Shown one piece after another: positions 11,688 through 24,531 of a stretch of DNA of 64,000 nt (the stretch's first letter is position 1; every line of letters begins with the position of its first letter). The notes below the pieces were generated by a model, which searched no databases, was not told the origin of the DNA, and saw only the letters and a program-made list of their open reading frames with translations. The position numbers were made by a program, and so were the translations under genes. Where the stretch lies: NCBI RefSeq assembly GCF_028750875.1, contig NW_026542602.1, forward strand, positions 83,449,039-83,513,038, written 5' to 3'. Source of the stretch: Macrosteles quadrilineatus. Its lineage: Eukaryota > Arthropoda > Insecta > Hemiptera > Cicadellidae.

Positions 11688-13260
11688 TTACCACCCACCG
11701 TAGCCTCCTCCGTAGTAGCCACCACCGTATCCGTAACCACCGTATCCGTAAGGCTCGAAGAAGACCTCCTCGATGACGGGCTCAGCAATGGTGGCAATGG
11801 GGGCGACATAAGCGGTCTCTACTATGGGAGGGAATTCGCATCCGTAACCTCCATAACCATAACCTCCGTATCCGTAACCTTCGTAAAGTCCACCTAATCC
11901 GTATCCACCGTAGTAAGCGTCAGGGCCAGGAGCTGGGCCAGGCTGGGGCATTGGCATTGGCTGGGGTGCTGGGAGAGGTCCTGGGGCTGGCCCGGGCATG
12001 GCGTAGGGAGCGGGGCCAGGCTTGGGACCTGGAGCCGGACCTGGGCGGGGGAAAGCGGACACGGCGGAAACCGCGATCAGGAGTCCTGAAACATTTCCAT
12101 TTATATTTAAAAGATTATACAACTTTAAAGTAAAAATAACAAGATTACAGAATGATCATAGCGGTGGTTGAATGCTGTTCTTGGGGTGACGACCACATGG
12201 ATGCTATGCGGACCCCCATTTTCAGTGAAAGAGTGCATTGAGAATGGACTGCTACATCTCTGCGAAACGTCTGCAACCACGCGGTCTTCATCCGAAGACC
12301 AGAATTCAAAAACTTAAACTAATATAACGATGACCTGATCACAAAGAACCCTTATGGATTTTAATTTATAATGAATATTCCCCAATTACTAAAACTTAAA
12401 GCTATCATTTAATTTCGCAATTTGTGTCAAACATAACTACTTCATCCGTAAAATAATCTGAATGTATATATTGTTTCCTTTATTAATTGACTTTCAACCT
12501 TTTCGTTTTGATATGTAAATATATGCGAATAATTATTAGTGAGTAGGTGTAGTATAAAATATTTAATGTTGTAGAATATTTCCCTAAGTACATTTTAAGC
12601 ACTTTTGAAGACGTTATTGGATTTTCACTTATTTATAGAGGTCATAAAATATTTTTGTAGCATAACCTATTAGCACGAAAAGTATCATTTACCATAGAGT
12701 GTTTACAAACTATTAATTTGATCTTTGGTTAGTGCTCAAATAAATTTTAGTCCATTCATAAGGTAAATAACAATTGAGAATTTCTTTCTAGATAAACTCA
12801 ATAATCCTTTAAATCAATCCTATTGTGTTTTTACGTTAGCAATGTTTTAATTCACACTAAACCCATAAAACATTTAGTTTTATTAATAATGGTTATTAAG
12901 ACTATAACCTATACTTGTACGACTGATATTATTTTAAAACGAGCCAACATTCATAAAGTTTTTAAATCTTATGATCACAAATTATCTTAATTCTAAAGCC
13001 TGTTCATGCTAGATATGCATTTAATACTCTAGTATTTACGTAGAAAATATATTTTTGAAGATGATATTCTTAATAATTTACAAACACATGGAGTTCTTGT
13101 ATTAGCTATGAATTAGTGCAAATAAATGATTTGACAAAGATGTTATTTTTGCCTTGGTGTTTACACCTTATTTATTTTAACGGCCTTGATTTTAATATCT
13201 TTCTAACTATGATTTATTCAATAAACTGTTTAATTACTTACCAACTGCGTAAGAAAGCAT
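11688..13260 (-). CDS. Secreted Pro-Ala-Gly/Gly-Tyr protein, 138 aa, ending GGYGGW (two exons)
   Basis: Exon 1 is 13242-13260 (ATGCTTTCTTACGCAGTTG, donor GTAAGT) and exon 2 is 11688-12085 (acceptor TTTCAG), joined in phase 1 at Gly7. The signal peptide is MLSYAVGLLIAVSAVSA, with cleavage before FPRPGPAPGP. Residues about 18-63 are GPAPGP/PMPMPQPGP repeats. Next come YGGYGLGG, GYGGYGYGGYG with one Cys, and a hydrophobic/acidic core (PPIVETAYVAP, AEPVIEEVFFEP). The tail alternates YGYGG and ends GGYGGW. That terminus is shared with the 115-aa gene (52007-58678) and the edge gene (63786-64000), on both strands and 50 kb away. The intron holds a GC-richer patch at 12170-12310 of unknown nature. 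Confidence 0.88.
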
Positions 13261-13308
13261 GGTGTTAGAGGGAGACTCGCCGACTATGATAAGAGCGCTC
13301 TCTACTTC

Positions 13309-13316
13309 CTTTTATA
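13309..13316 (-). promoter_or_regulatory. TATA box of the 138-aa gene
   Basis: The minus strand reads TATAAAAG followed by GAAGTAGAGAGCGCTC, 49 bp upstream of the ATG at 13260. Confidence 0.7.
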
Positions 13317-16190
13317 CTTTATGGCTCTCATTCATTTATTTATTGGGCTGTAAACTTTATCGAGTTGTATTTTGTTTACTTTTGCACGTAACACTTCCCC
13401 ATAACCTTCAATAACTATGCCGTTCTACTTCAGGCATGTTAAAATGATGCTAGAATCGACTGGCGTATACGTTAAAAGAAGAACATGATAGAAAGTATGG
13501 ACATTTGCATTAGTACATGCAATCAAGAAATATGTGTTAAAATATCATACACAGGAACATATAACATATATTTAGAGAGAATTTAACTTTAAGTGTCTGG
13601 AAAACAGAGAAAAAATTTGTCAATTAGTAAAACTACGTGGTACAATCTGCAAGTCTTAATTGTTTAAAAAAAACTGCTATCTAATAGCTTTTTATTGAAA
13701 TTTCAATAAGATGAGGAATACTAGACTAAAGTTTTGAAATGTCATTCAGTGTTATCAATACTATATTAAACGCATTTTATCGTTACCTAATCAAAGCAAT
13801 TCAAACAAAGTTACATCAGCAACTCAGCTTTCCTCAAATAATATAACATTACGAGTCACAAAACCTACGACTAAAACTTTGTTTTCTAAACATCAATTTT
13901 TATGCATTAAACTATCTCTATAGTGAATGATTCTCTGAAGTTAACCAACTGCATATATATGTGTAGTTTTCGAACATTTATCCACTTATTGTGTGGTGTC
14001 ATCATAAATTTAAGCTAAATATTCAATTGTTTACTGGATGTTTTCTACTGTTGCCTACTTAAATTAGACGTAGAACACCATTAAGTTTTTATAAGGTCCC
14101 AGAGTACAGTGGGTAAGGTAGTTTATTCTTCTCCGTTTCTGCTTCCCTTTTAACAGCGCTTGATGTTTACCTTTTGATATCATTGTGTTCCTTTGCTGTA
14201 TTGATAGAAAGTGAGAGTACTCGATTGTGTAATCAATAGTCTCAAAAGGAGTTGAAAAGTATTCGCTTATATAATCTTTTTTGAGAGCGAACCTGGAAAA
14301 CAAAGTTGATATTTTGTTCAAAATCAATTAATGGTAACTTTAACAAACTCCGAAACTTATTGAAGTCTTGATATAGTTAACATTTTACATAGTTTATATT
14401 TCCTATTTTATAGCAATCTTAAAATGCTTAGGTACCAAAAATATATTATTATTATATTATTATTAAGGAAAAGCTAGTTTCTATGTTTATGTAAATAATG
14501 CACTAAGAAGATAAGACAAATCTATTTATGTTCAGGCAATGGGTTTGTTTTTATCCTTGCAAAAACAAAAAAAGAAATACAAATATTTTTTTATTATTTT
14601 TTTCATGAAGCTTTTTGTATTTATTTATTTTATTTTGTATTTGCTGCAATGCTGGCATCTGCAAATATAGCAGTTGCAATATACATTGTACACCATAGGA
14701 CAAAATGCATTGTTTTGTTGTAGTGAATCCATTTCAGAGTAACAAAAAACAGAACCTTCAGTTTTTGTGATGTATCTAATAATGCATAGCTGGCGATAGG
14801 CCTAAGGAAATTAACATTACAAAAATATTGGTAGGATTTTATTTTTATCCAACCCAATATTTTCAGTTCCTCATGAAGATTACTATGGTATATATCACTT
14901 TGAGGCTGTTTGGTTTGTATTGATCCTATAACGGGATTATTGAATTCTTTATCGTTTGGCTTAAATATGAGGGTTGCCATTGTAGGTTAATTGAATATGA
15001 ATTTCTCAAAGAAGTGTAGTTTTATTAGCAACGTAATCGTATTAAAACATGTAAAATAATATCCATTGTCTGCAATATGTTTAGTTATCTTGCAGAATCA
15101 AAAGAAAGGTTTTCTTATATTCTCTCTTATTTGTTGATAAGGCAGGACTCTTTACATTATTATTTTCTTAACTAAAGTTGCATAGGCAATGGTATTGTTA
15201 ATGAGCATGTGCAGTGTGATGAATTTATTTGTACATTTACTTATTTGTGGTACTTACTGTTGATACATCAACTTGACTATCCTGTACCTCTATTGAATTA
15301 CGAATATAAATTTAAGTAGAATATGTGGTTTCACTCTGACTCTTTATAGCTAGAGCATGTTTGACAGAAGGGTAAGATTGGATTGATACCATAAACCGTC
15401 CTAAAACACGAACCACGAATACACATAATTTCTTTTATTAGAGAACAGTTGTAACCAATAGTAAAACAATATAGTTACCACTAGTCATCAAATACATACT
15501 AAACAGACACATATGTAACAAAAAAATAAAGCTATTAAGTCATTAACGAACTGTTTTACTTCACCTTTTTAAAGTTAGGGATTTGATACGAACTTAATTT
15601 CAGTCATACCTGTAGTAGAAAAACACATCTTTAAAATTTAATGTTGTGTAAATTATTTCCTGGACAAAATGTTAGTACAATGTCATTTTATATTTCCTTC
15701 TTTATGGTTTTACCTGACCTAACTAGGACAAAATATAATTTACAGGTTGTTTTTCTATAGTAAAACGCAGCGGAAATTACAAGTACCGTTACACTTTTTA
15801 CAGACAACACAACTTCATAGTTATCTGTGTGGTTTAGTGTTATTGGGAATTTATTGTGAATAAGCCTCAGTGTGGTATTTACAAAAGGTCAGAGTGTATG
15901 TATTGTAAAAGAGTTCATTAAAAATAAATATTGTTTTCATACCAAGGAAGGTTTGAAACTAAGTCCCAGTAAATACTAAATAATTAACTATTTATAGATT
16001 TTACAAATAGTTGGAGAGCCAAACCTGAAAAAAAACTTAGACCTACAATACATCTTCTATATATTAATAGGCAATCATGTTTCTTTAAAACCTTTTATCT
16101 CAGCTCGTGTGCATCGCAGGGAAAATCTACGCATATTGTTGGAAAGAGATTTAACCGTAGGTGTGCAGAATCCCTTTATAAATTAAAACT
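13317..16190. other. Anonymous AT-rich stretch between the left and right gene blocks
   Basis: No spliced Pro/Gly/Tyr exon is recognised. The longest open frame is 116 codons at 14630-14980 on the minus strand (starting MATLIFKPND). It has no signal peptide, a hydrophobic C-terminal part and no recognisable domain, so it could be chance or a transposon relic. ATTATT microsatellite text lies near 14445-14465. Confidence 0.35.
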
Positions 16191-16199
16191 CGCCTTTGG

Positions 16200-19020
16200 C
16201 TCGCTGGGGGCTCCGCCCAGGCCCCCTAGCTGTTAGTAGTCATTTAGGAAGGGGTGAGAGGCCATCACCAAGAAGCCGGGGAAATTTCAAGCCCGAAGCA
16301 CACCTAGAAGTGGTCTAGAAAGCACTCTCCGCATTTCAAAATTCTTTTGTGGGGTTGTAGAAATTTAGGAAGGAATTAGACGCCATTACCAAGAAGCCGG
16401 GGAAATTTCAAGCCCGAAGCACACCTAGAAGTGGTCTAGAAAGCACTCTCCGCATTTCTAAATTCTTTTGTGGGGTTGTAATAGCGAAAATCGATATTGA
16501 AGTAATAACCATTTCACGAATATATTCGAGTAGATTGATAAGTTGAGAATTTTTTGCTTGGGGGTAAATGAGCCATGGGTGATACGGCGCAAGAGCTACA
16601 ATCGTGCCAAATTTCAGATGTCCAGTTAATCTAGAAATGGGTAAACGTGATATAGACTTATGCACCTGTAATAATAACATTGGGGGGGGGAAGGTTTAAT
16701 ATTTCGGGGGGGAAGGTTTAATATTTTGGGGGGGGGTTGTAGTCTATTTGTAAAATTTAACTTTTCTTAATGGGCACAATACCTAAAATCGTGCCAAATT
16801 TTAGTTTTCACCTAATCTAGAAAACCCTTTTCCAAATTATTCATTGGTTTCAAAACAAATACTAGGAACTGTGAAAGATTTGAAGTCCATTGTCCCGACG
16901 AAAGACAGTGGTTCAAGAACTGTGAGGGTGGGGAGGTTATTATTTGTTGAGGGGAGTGGGGTACGTATTAAAAAATTCTTAATTCCTTTGATATAGGAGT
17001 TTATTAAATAGGAGGGTTTGAGTTATAGAAGTTTAAAAACACTTGTTATGTCGTTTTCAGAAGTCCGCCATTTTTTTAAGGGGGGGGGGGGTTCATAATA
17101 CAGAATGGGACGTTTGGAAATTTTCTTGTTAATTTCATGTAACATTGTACTTTATTAATAACAGTTATAATACAGTAAATTTTGTATAGTTTTAATAATC
17201 TTATACATATGGAATAGGTAAAGAGTCTATTATTACCTCGTAAAAGTGGTGAAAACTTTTAAATTTCGACATTTAACTTAAGTTTTGGGGTTCAATGAGT
17301 CAAGTTATGAAAGAAACATGTATGAGTAAAACCGAAAGTAAACGAAGAAAAATTCAAAGCATTAATAATGTTAGCAAAAATTATTTACTTAGGTTGGGAA
17401 AGTAGTGAAAACCATTATTAATTTGAAAAAAATTACCAATTTTTGAAAGTAGAACGTTTTTTTAGGGGTGAAGTGGTGACATTTTCGGAAAATACCTGTA
17501 AGGGTTTTGTAGAAAATTTAATTCCTGACCATGAAAGTTCATTCAAATCTTGGCTAGCTCATATTGCTTTTTAGTTATAGTCATTTAAAAAAAGCGTGTT
17601 TAGTCGTTTTCAGAGGTCCGCCATTTTGGTTTTTTTGAGGAACTTTTGCAAATTTTACCCTTAATTTAGGATCCCACACTACAATACTCCCAAATTACAA
17701 GTCTAAAGCATGTTTATAAACGATGCGGATGACCATAACAAAGTCATTGAATTTCAATGTTATTCTCCATAAGAATAACATGGGGCTCATAAAAACTTTC
17801 AATTTTCGACATTAAAATTAAGTTTTTGGGGTCAATGAGTAAAGTTACGGAAAATAATAATATTTGCAAAAAGGAATGATTAAGATATAAAGAAATAGCG
17901 AAAACCGGTAAAAAGTTTAAAGAAATTTACCAAATTTTGAAAGTAGGGCGTTTTTTGAACCCGAAGGAGTGCGATTTTCGGAAAACACCATAGAGGGTTT
18001 TGTAGAAAATCTAATTCCTGTTCATGAATATCCTTTCAAATCGTTTCTAGCTCTTACTGTTTTCGAGCTATATCCGTTTGAAAAAAAACGTGTTTTATCG
18101 TTTTCAGAGGTCCGCCATTTTGGATTTTTGGCGGGGTTAAAATTTGAAAATGGGACTTTTGCAAATTTCACCGTTAATGTAAGATCCCCTACTACAATAA
18201 TACCAAGTTTCAAGTCTCTACCACGTTTCTAAACGGTTCAGATGAGCACACCAAAGTCGACCACTTTCAATGTTATTCTCCATAAGAATAAGATGGGGCT
18301 TGTAAAAGTGGTAAAAAACCTTAAATTTTCACATTAAACCTAAGTTTTGGGGGTTAAGGAGTAAAGATACAATAAAACATTAAATGAGTAGAATTTAAAG
18401 TAAATTAAGGAGAATACAGAGCACTAATAATATCTGCAAAAAAGAATTATTTAAATATGAAAAAATAGCGAAAACCGGTAAAAATTTGAAAGAAATTTAC
18501 TAAATTTTGAAAGTAGGGCGTTTTTTGGAGCTGAAGGAGTGCGATTTTCGGAAAACGCCAAAAGAGTTTTGTAGAAAATTTAATTTACTTTCGCTAAAAT
18601 CCTTTCAAATCTTTTCTAGCTCTTACCGTTTTCGAGCTACATCCGGTTGAAAAAAAACGTGTTTTTTCGTTTTCAGAGGTCCACCATTTTGGATTTTTGG
18701 GTGGGTTAAAATTTTAAAATGGGACTTTTGCTTATTCCACCGGTAATGTAAGATCTTTTACTACAATACTACGCAAAATTGAAGTCTCTAGCACGTTTCT
18801 AAGTTGTTCAGATGAGCATACCAAAGTCGGCATTTTTCAATGTTATTTCCTATAAGAATAACATTGGGGGGGGGGGGAATTCTTAAATGAGGGGGGGGTT
18901 AAAATAAAAAAATGCAACTTTTGAGAATTTTCCCGGGGTTTTGGTACCAAGACTGACAATCGTGCCAAATTTCAACTCCCTAGCACTTCTAGAAGTGGTC
19001 TAGAATTTGTATCCCCCAGT
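16200..19020. repeat. Diverged tandem-repeat block with G-runs, probably transposon-derived
   Basis: A 121-bp unit occurs twice at about 16247-16475 (AAGAAGCCGGGGAAATTTC ... AGAAGTGGTCTAGAAAGCAC). A longer unit follows, anchored by TCAATGTTATTCTCCATAAG at 17754 and 18267 and a variant at 18837. The spacings are 513 and 570 bp, and a more decayed copy lies near 17040-17290. Each long unit repeats GTTTTCAGAGGTCCGCCAT, TTTTGAAAGTAGGGCGTTTT and GATTTTCGGAAAAC. Long G homopolymers occur at about 16682-16734, 17081-17091 and 18867-18878. The block ends near a GATA microsatellite at 19047. The left end (GGGGCTCCGCCCAGGCCCC, CTAGCTGTTAG) resembles transposon-terminal text. Open frames inside are not conserved between units. 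Confidence 0.75.
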
Positions 19021-19607
19021 GAGTCAGTTACACAAGCGGAATTTAGATAGATAGATAGGCCCAAAAATAAACACTAAAATTAATTTTAATTTTAAACATT
19101 TAACATGAGTCCTATGGGTTGCCAAGCTGGTTATTAAATAACAACGGAATATAAATAGAAAATCTAAACAAATGAAGGAATTCCAATCACATGGTTTATT
19201 TACAGTGTAGGGTAAAAATAGAGAAGTTTGTACATTACATATTTTTGGTCGAGTTTTCGCCCACTGGTTAACCACTATTAAAGCCTTCGAAAACACCATG
19301 TCAAATCTTATTAAATAAGATTATACATTTTTTATACAATAACACTAAGCCTCATAGATAACTATGCAGCAATGGAATTGATCAACAATGAGGTAGAAAA
19401 AAAAACAGGGATAGCAACATATGAGCATGTTTTCGCTAAGCAGTGGCTTGCAGTATTTGTAATTTGGGTGCGTTAAAAAAAAAACGCCTTGTATTTTTGT
19501 ACGGATTCCGTTGCACAAATGAACCTTGCATTTTCTACTGAAGTGTTTTACATTAGCTATGTACAGCATGAGTTGATGGTTACAATAACCAGTGTACCTA
19601 CCGTACG

Positions 19608-19614
19608 TATATAT
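19608..19614 (+). promoter_or_regulatory. TATA box of the first knot gene
   Basis: TATATAT, followed by CGCGAGC, lies about 70 bp upstream of the ATG at 19683. A start near 19638-19645 would leave a roughly 40-nt leader. Confidence 0.55.
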
Positions 19615-19682
19615 CGCGAGCAAACATTCTCTCGGTCTGATAGTAGTGTTTACTAGTGGTTTATTACGGTAGAACTTCCATC

Positions 19683-22600
19683 ATGAAGACCTCCGTGTTA
19701 TTGTTAATTGGTGAGTTGTTACTGTGATTTGGATTACTGCTGGTTTGGGTGGTATAATGGTCAGAGCAAGTGGTATACTAATATGGTATGAGTGAGCAAG
19801 TGGTACCCAGTATGACAATGAAAATTATAACGGGACAGTAAGTAACAAAATCTTAGATGGAGGTAGTTTTGATGTGAATACAACTATTAAAGATGCGATT
19901 GACGCCTTTAACTTCTTGAATTGGATAATTTTGTTTAAAATGATTTGCTAGGTATAGTAGCAACTAATGATTGAATTGACTAGTACACTATTGTTTATCT
20001 TTTTGTTTACTTCATTCTTCGTTACATTAAAAATCCCTCTTTTATAAAATCTTTACTGGACAGTGTTATTTTAAATTAGTCTGACTATAAATTTCACATA
20101 AGCTGAAGTTCAGCATCAAGCTGAACATGTTATTTGGAAGCGTATTGTAGTTTGTTTTTGTATTTAACTGTCTTTATTCAATAATTTTTTCCCCACAGAC
20201 TTACAAGAAAACTAGTTGAGAGTTTTAAAGGGATAATTTTACTATAATAGATCTTACTTTTATTAGAAATTTAAGAAGTAAAATATAAATAATGTTTGTA
20301 AGCAGTTCAAAGTAAATATTAAAGCATTTACCGATACATAAAGTAATGTTTAATGCATATTGTTCATATCCTAGTAAACTTAACGGGGTTTTGTCATATT
20401 TTTAGTATCATTTAAATATTTGCAAAACTTTTGAGCGATAAAATATTTAAATATTGACAACAAAATGCCTTAAAATAGTACAATATACAACTTAGTTATT
20501 AGATATAAAGTAACATTAAACATCGTTGCTGTATGTTAACTTGGTTATTATGTTAATCAATTAGTTGTCAAAATAAAGCTGCATTTGCTCAGGATAAGAT
20601 TTAGTTACCATTTTACTTGATCCTAAAAAGAAATGATATCCAACAGCATAACTTTACCAATAAAAAATTTAAGCCAGGTTGGTTTCCACTATAGTTAAAA
20701 TAAAAATACATTAAATGAACGTAATTTTACGTTATAATTTGAATACATTAACTAAAGTTTATACTTCAATTTGGACAAACAATAATGTATTACACTAATG
20801 TCCTATATCAATAAAATATATTTCCTCGTTTATCTTTGGATGAATATAGGATATTTCAAAGAACAAAACACAAGTTCGTTAGAAACAACTGTTTCTGCAA
20901 TATTTCTCTGAGTTGTTATAGCGAGTCCAATACGTGCTCTGTTCTTATTGCTTGTATTGTACTTTTATGAAAAGTCTAAATAAATGGCCATTATTGGAAT
21001 TGGTGCTATTTTTTGGGGAAACAAAAACCATTTAACCAAATAATATAGGTCACATGCTAAACAATTATTTTTTCAGTAGTGGCGTGAAACACCATGAAAA
21101 CTGTAAAGTGGTATTTTTCCGTGATGGATTCTAAAAAGACCTTACTCCAACATTGTATCTAATTAACTTAGTTTTTAAAAGTAAAAAGCTCGTAGAACAA
21201 AGTATACAATATTCTAATAACAGTAAATTTACTAGTTTTATTTCCTAATAAGTAAGTATAGACAGCAGATGTGGTCAAACATTTCTCAGTGAATAAATAG
21301 TCTTAAAAGTGTTTTCTCATTTTTCCAAGAGTTATTTTATTGGTCCATTAGCTTTGAGCATTAGCTATCAAACTTGAATATTGTATATAAGTTTGCTTTA
21401 AAATTATTCAACCATTTTCCATAGGGCTTATACCAAATTCGTCAAATCGATCAGTCCAGACTTGGCTTAACCGGTTTCTTGAGGGTTATGTGTTTATACT
21501 GTAAAATCGAGTAACAGTGTGTATGTAGAGCGTGTTTCATTAACTATGAAATACATATGTTTTGATGCTGAAAATTACTTCATGATGATAAATGATAATA
21601 TTTATTTAATATTGTATCTCTTAATAATGAATAAATTAAAAACAAAATCGATTCTATGTATAACTAATGTATTGATAAATTGGATCAATATATATATATA
21701 TATGTATATATTTTTTTTTTATTATTGATTATGATATTTTTCCAGTTGCCTTCTCCGCACGTTACACTGTCAAAGTAGCTGAAGCTCACTGTGGTCTGGG
21801 AGGATGTAAGGTAAGTTGCTTATCTGTTGATATTTTTTCAATGATTTCGTTTAAGAAACATATTTTATTAAAAAAACAACAGTTAATAGTTTAATGTACT
21901 TTTTATAAAACATACATTTTAAGTTTTATTTTTTCGCCAGAATAATATCACTTCAACCAACATTTTTTTAAGGGTCTAGTATTAAGATGATGAGTTTTCT
22001 TCCGTTAGTTTTATTACGAATTATAAAGTTGTTAAATGTATTATGATCTTAACACCATGTTTCAGTGCAGCGCTGAGCCCGAGGGCACATGTTGTCCTGG
22101 TTACACATGCGGTCGAGAGAGCAGATGTGTGGAAATCGGTGAGTTTATTTATAAATTAACTTTAATACTCATCAACTAAACTTTTAAAGAGGTTTAAAAC
22201 TTGATAAATACCTCAAACAATAGAAATTTTTTTACTATTTAAAATATAAATTTACTTGCTATAACGTTTAATGTAACTAAATGTTTAATTTATCTTAAAA
22301 AGCACCAATCAAAATATTTTCGGTATGCAAATGATAAACGAGAATACTATGTTCACGTTGGTAATTTTTGAACGATTAAGAAAATCATCTAACAGATATT
22401 TTGTGATTTAAAATTCATCTTAAAACAAATAAAACATAAATAAATACATCTTGTCACTTTTATCCTCATTCATCTGTGGAATACAATACATGTTTTTATT
22501 AACTTCTTTTGGTCTAGTCCTAACAGATGTACAAATTTATAATTAATAGGCCTGCCCCTGCTGTAGTTTCGTATGTTGACCTTTCTGAAATCCAACCGTA

Positions 22601-23896
22601 TATTAAGACGATATTACGTCAAAATTAGTAATTAATTTATTTTTTACCGAGGTTTTCGATAGATTAAATCCTCCACTACTGTTTAATTATTTCTCCATCG
22701 TGAGCAACAAGTTGTTTGAAGAAGTTTTTAGAGTTAACTATTTGTAAATGTATCAAATAATTTTATAGTTTTTTTTTCTCAAACAGCTAAGCAAGCTTCC
22801 TATCTTTTGTTAAAAATGTATAAAGTTCTATTAAATGAAACTAGGTACAAGCATCGAACGGCTTAAATTTAGACTTTTTCGAGGGTTAAGCACATTAGAA
22901 AGATTATTTTACCTACAAGAAGAAAGTAAAGATATATGTATTTCTTCTTATGAAGTTAGACGGTTAGATGGTTTAACTTTAAGACTTTACTTTGTAATCA
23001 TGACCATACAAGTGTAGGCATATTTGAAAAACCAAAGAACATTTTATTAGTGCCAAAATAATCTGACAACATACTTAAAGTACTTAACCATAATTTTAAC
23101 GGCTTTTCTTAAATCAAGATACATCATTTGAATATCTGGTCCGACTAATAAATGTGACGATTAGATCTTGACACTTCAGTAGGTGGCTCACTATTTTGGG
23201 CTTGGGTTCTCTGCAACATTTGGATAGGAGAAGGTAGGATCTTTAAACAGTGCTCAGTATATTTCTATATACGTGTTATACCTCTAGTTAGTGGATGCAT
23301 GGTTTGTAGAACAAACATTTACTAAAATAAGCTTTTCGGTAAGGTGCATTTTGGTAATAAATATATTATGGCTTTATCCTAATAAAAAAACTCATGTAAA
23401 ACAATGTACGTACTTAGATATTTACTTCCATAACTGTACTTCAATGGATCTGAAGAGGGGTAGTTTCAATTAGTGTATAATGGGAGGGCAGGTTGATCTA
23501 GTGGCAGAGCATGGGACTTCAGTCCGCCAGGTCCCGGGCACAATCCCCACCAATCACCAATAGAATTTATCCAAGTGATAATACCACTACCATCTCCTAG
23601 CGTTAAAACTGTTATGGGCTGGAACTTAGCATCGTACGATGGAAAAGTGGGGTTTAAAAATATTGTCTAACCTATGTTTTGTTCCAGTTCCCATCAGAGA
23701 TGAGTTTGTGTACCCGTACCCCTACGACTTCAACAACTACGGCTACACGGAGTCTGGAGTTCCTGGCTATGAGGCTCGTTATGACCCCATCTCTGGCTAC
23801 GTCGGTGGCTCCACAGCCTTTGGCAACAACTTCGTCGGTACCGAGTACGGTGTTGGAAGAGTACCCTACTCTCCGTTCTTCTTTGCTGGCTTCTAA
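19683..23896 (+). CDS. Secreted cystine-knot-like protein with Tyr/Gly tail, 124 aa (four exons)
   Basis: The exons are 19683-19710, 21746-21810, 22066-22138 and 23688-23896, with donors GTGAGT, GTAAGT and GTGAGT, acceptors ending CAG, and intron phases 1, 0, 1. The signal peptide is MKTSVLLLIVAFSARYTVKV or similar, and the cleavage site is uncertain. Residues about 25-55 hold seven Cys as C-GLGG-C-K-C-x7-CC-x4-C-x5-C. Six of them fit the inhibitor-cystine-knot spacing (C..C..CC..C..C). The last exon supplies VPIRDEFVYPYPYDFNNYGY and a Gly/Tyr/Phe tail ending PFFFAGF. The knot exon has the same boundaries and Cys spacing as the gene at 38999-47187, so the two are paralogs. Knot modules occur in protease inhibitors, antimicrobial peptides and ion-channel ligands, but the long structural tail makes a matrix or coat role as likely. 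The function is not determined. Confidence 0.87.
21690..21725. repeat. TA/T simple repeat in intron 1
   Basis: A TATATATA run followed by a poly-T tract lies about 20-55 bp before the exon 2 acceptor. It may serve as an extended polypyrimidine region. Confidence 0.6.
23478..23642 (+). mobile_element. tRNA-derived SINE copy 1, just before the last exon of the first knot gene
   Basis: The sequence GGTTGATCTAGTGGCAGAGC resembles an A-box region, and GGTCCCGGGCACAATCCCC resembles a B box in the tRNA spacing. The tail continues CACCAATCACCAATAG...CAAGTGATAATACC. A second copy with the same order (GCATGGGACTTC, GGTTTCAGGCTCAAACCCC, CCAATTACCAATG, CAAGTGATAACC) lies at 46800-46989 in the same orientation. 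It ends about 45 bp before the acceptor of exon 4. It is not a functional tRNA gene, because the anticodon and acceptor arms do not form convincingly. Confidence 0.65.
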
Positions 23897-23923
23897 ATAA
23901 CTATTCGATGACTTTATTTATTA

Positions 23924-23929
23924 AATAAA
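23924..23929 (+). terminator. Poly(A) signal of the first knot gene
   Basis: AATAAA lies 28 bp after the TAA at 23894-23896, with T-rich sequence following. Confidence 0.75.
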
Positions 23930-24450
23930 CATTTGCCTCTTTTTTATTTTCTATGGTATTGGTTTTTCCCCAATATTTATTATTTTTCTGTTCATGATCT
24001 ATAGTGATAAAATTATGTATGGTAAGTAAAATGAGGTAGTGCACGCATGTGCTATTACCTGATTAAAAGTACGTCAATACATGTAAAGGATCAAGGAATA
24101 GTTTATTTTTTTACAAACAGTTGATTTAAATATTCTCCTCTTCTACGCTAACAATCTACTCCTTAACCATAAGCATACAAGTGATTAATTCTGTTACAAC
24201 TTTTGCTAGTTTGATTACTTAAATTATATTATTCAAATATACACTTCGATTACTCTTCAAATACATGTGATTGTTTAAGCGATTCGTTTGACAATTGAAA
24301 TAAATATGAATTTATGAAGCTCAGACATTACACATGATGGCGCTATGTTTATTAATTTTACTAATAAACATTAGGTACAGATTACAAAACAAACTATGAA
24401 ATTCCCCTTCAAGAACCAATAGAATCAAATAGAAGTTATAATTTATTATT

Positions 24451-24531
24451 ATACAGTCTTGGTCTTCGGGGTTCGACCGCGTCCTTAGGTTATGTACACT
24501 ATGTACAGAACCCCGAAGACCAAGACTGTAT
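24451..24531. repeat. Perfect 24-bp inverted repeat with 33-nt loop
   Basis: The arm ATACAGTCTTGGTCTTCGGG plus GTTC (24451-24474) is exactly complementary to 24508-24531. The 33-nt loop contains TATGTAC-ACTA-TGTAC, a short internal repeat. Both strands give a strong stem. It could be a foldback transposon relic or a small-RNA-type precursor; the sequence alone does not decide. Confidence 0.85.

Noticed and set aside
11649..12133. Plus-strand Ser/Val- and Gly/Ala-rich frames
   Set aside because: Antisense shadows of the 138-aa gene exon.
14630..14980. 116-codon minus-strand frame MATLIFKPND...
   Set aside because: The longest anonymous frame in the window, but with AT-driven codon content, no recognisable domain, no signal peptide and no clear promoter. 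It may be a transposon relic and is not supported enough to call.
17969..18232. 87-codon frame in the tandem-repeat block
   Set aside because: The neighbouring repeat units do not keep the frame open, so it is not under coding constraint.
23478..23560. tRNA gene
   Set aside because: A- and B-box-like text is present, but the cloverleaf arms do not pair and a second diverged copy with the same non-tRNA tail exists, so it is a SINE.
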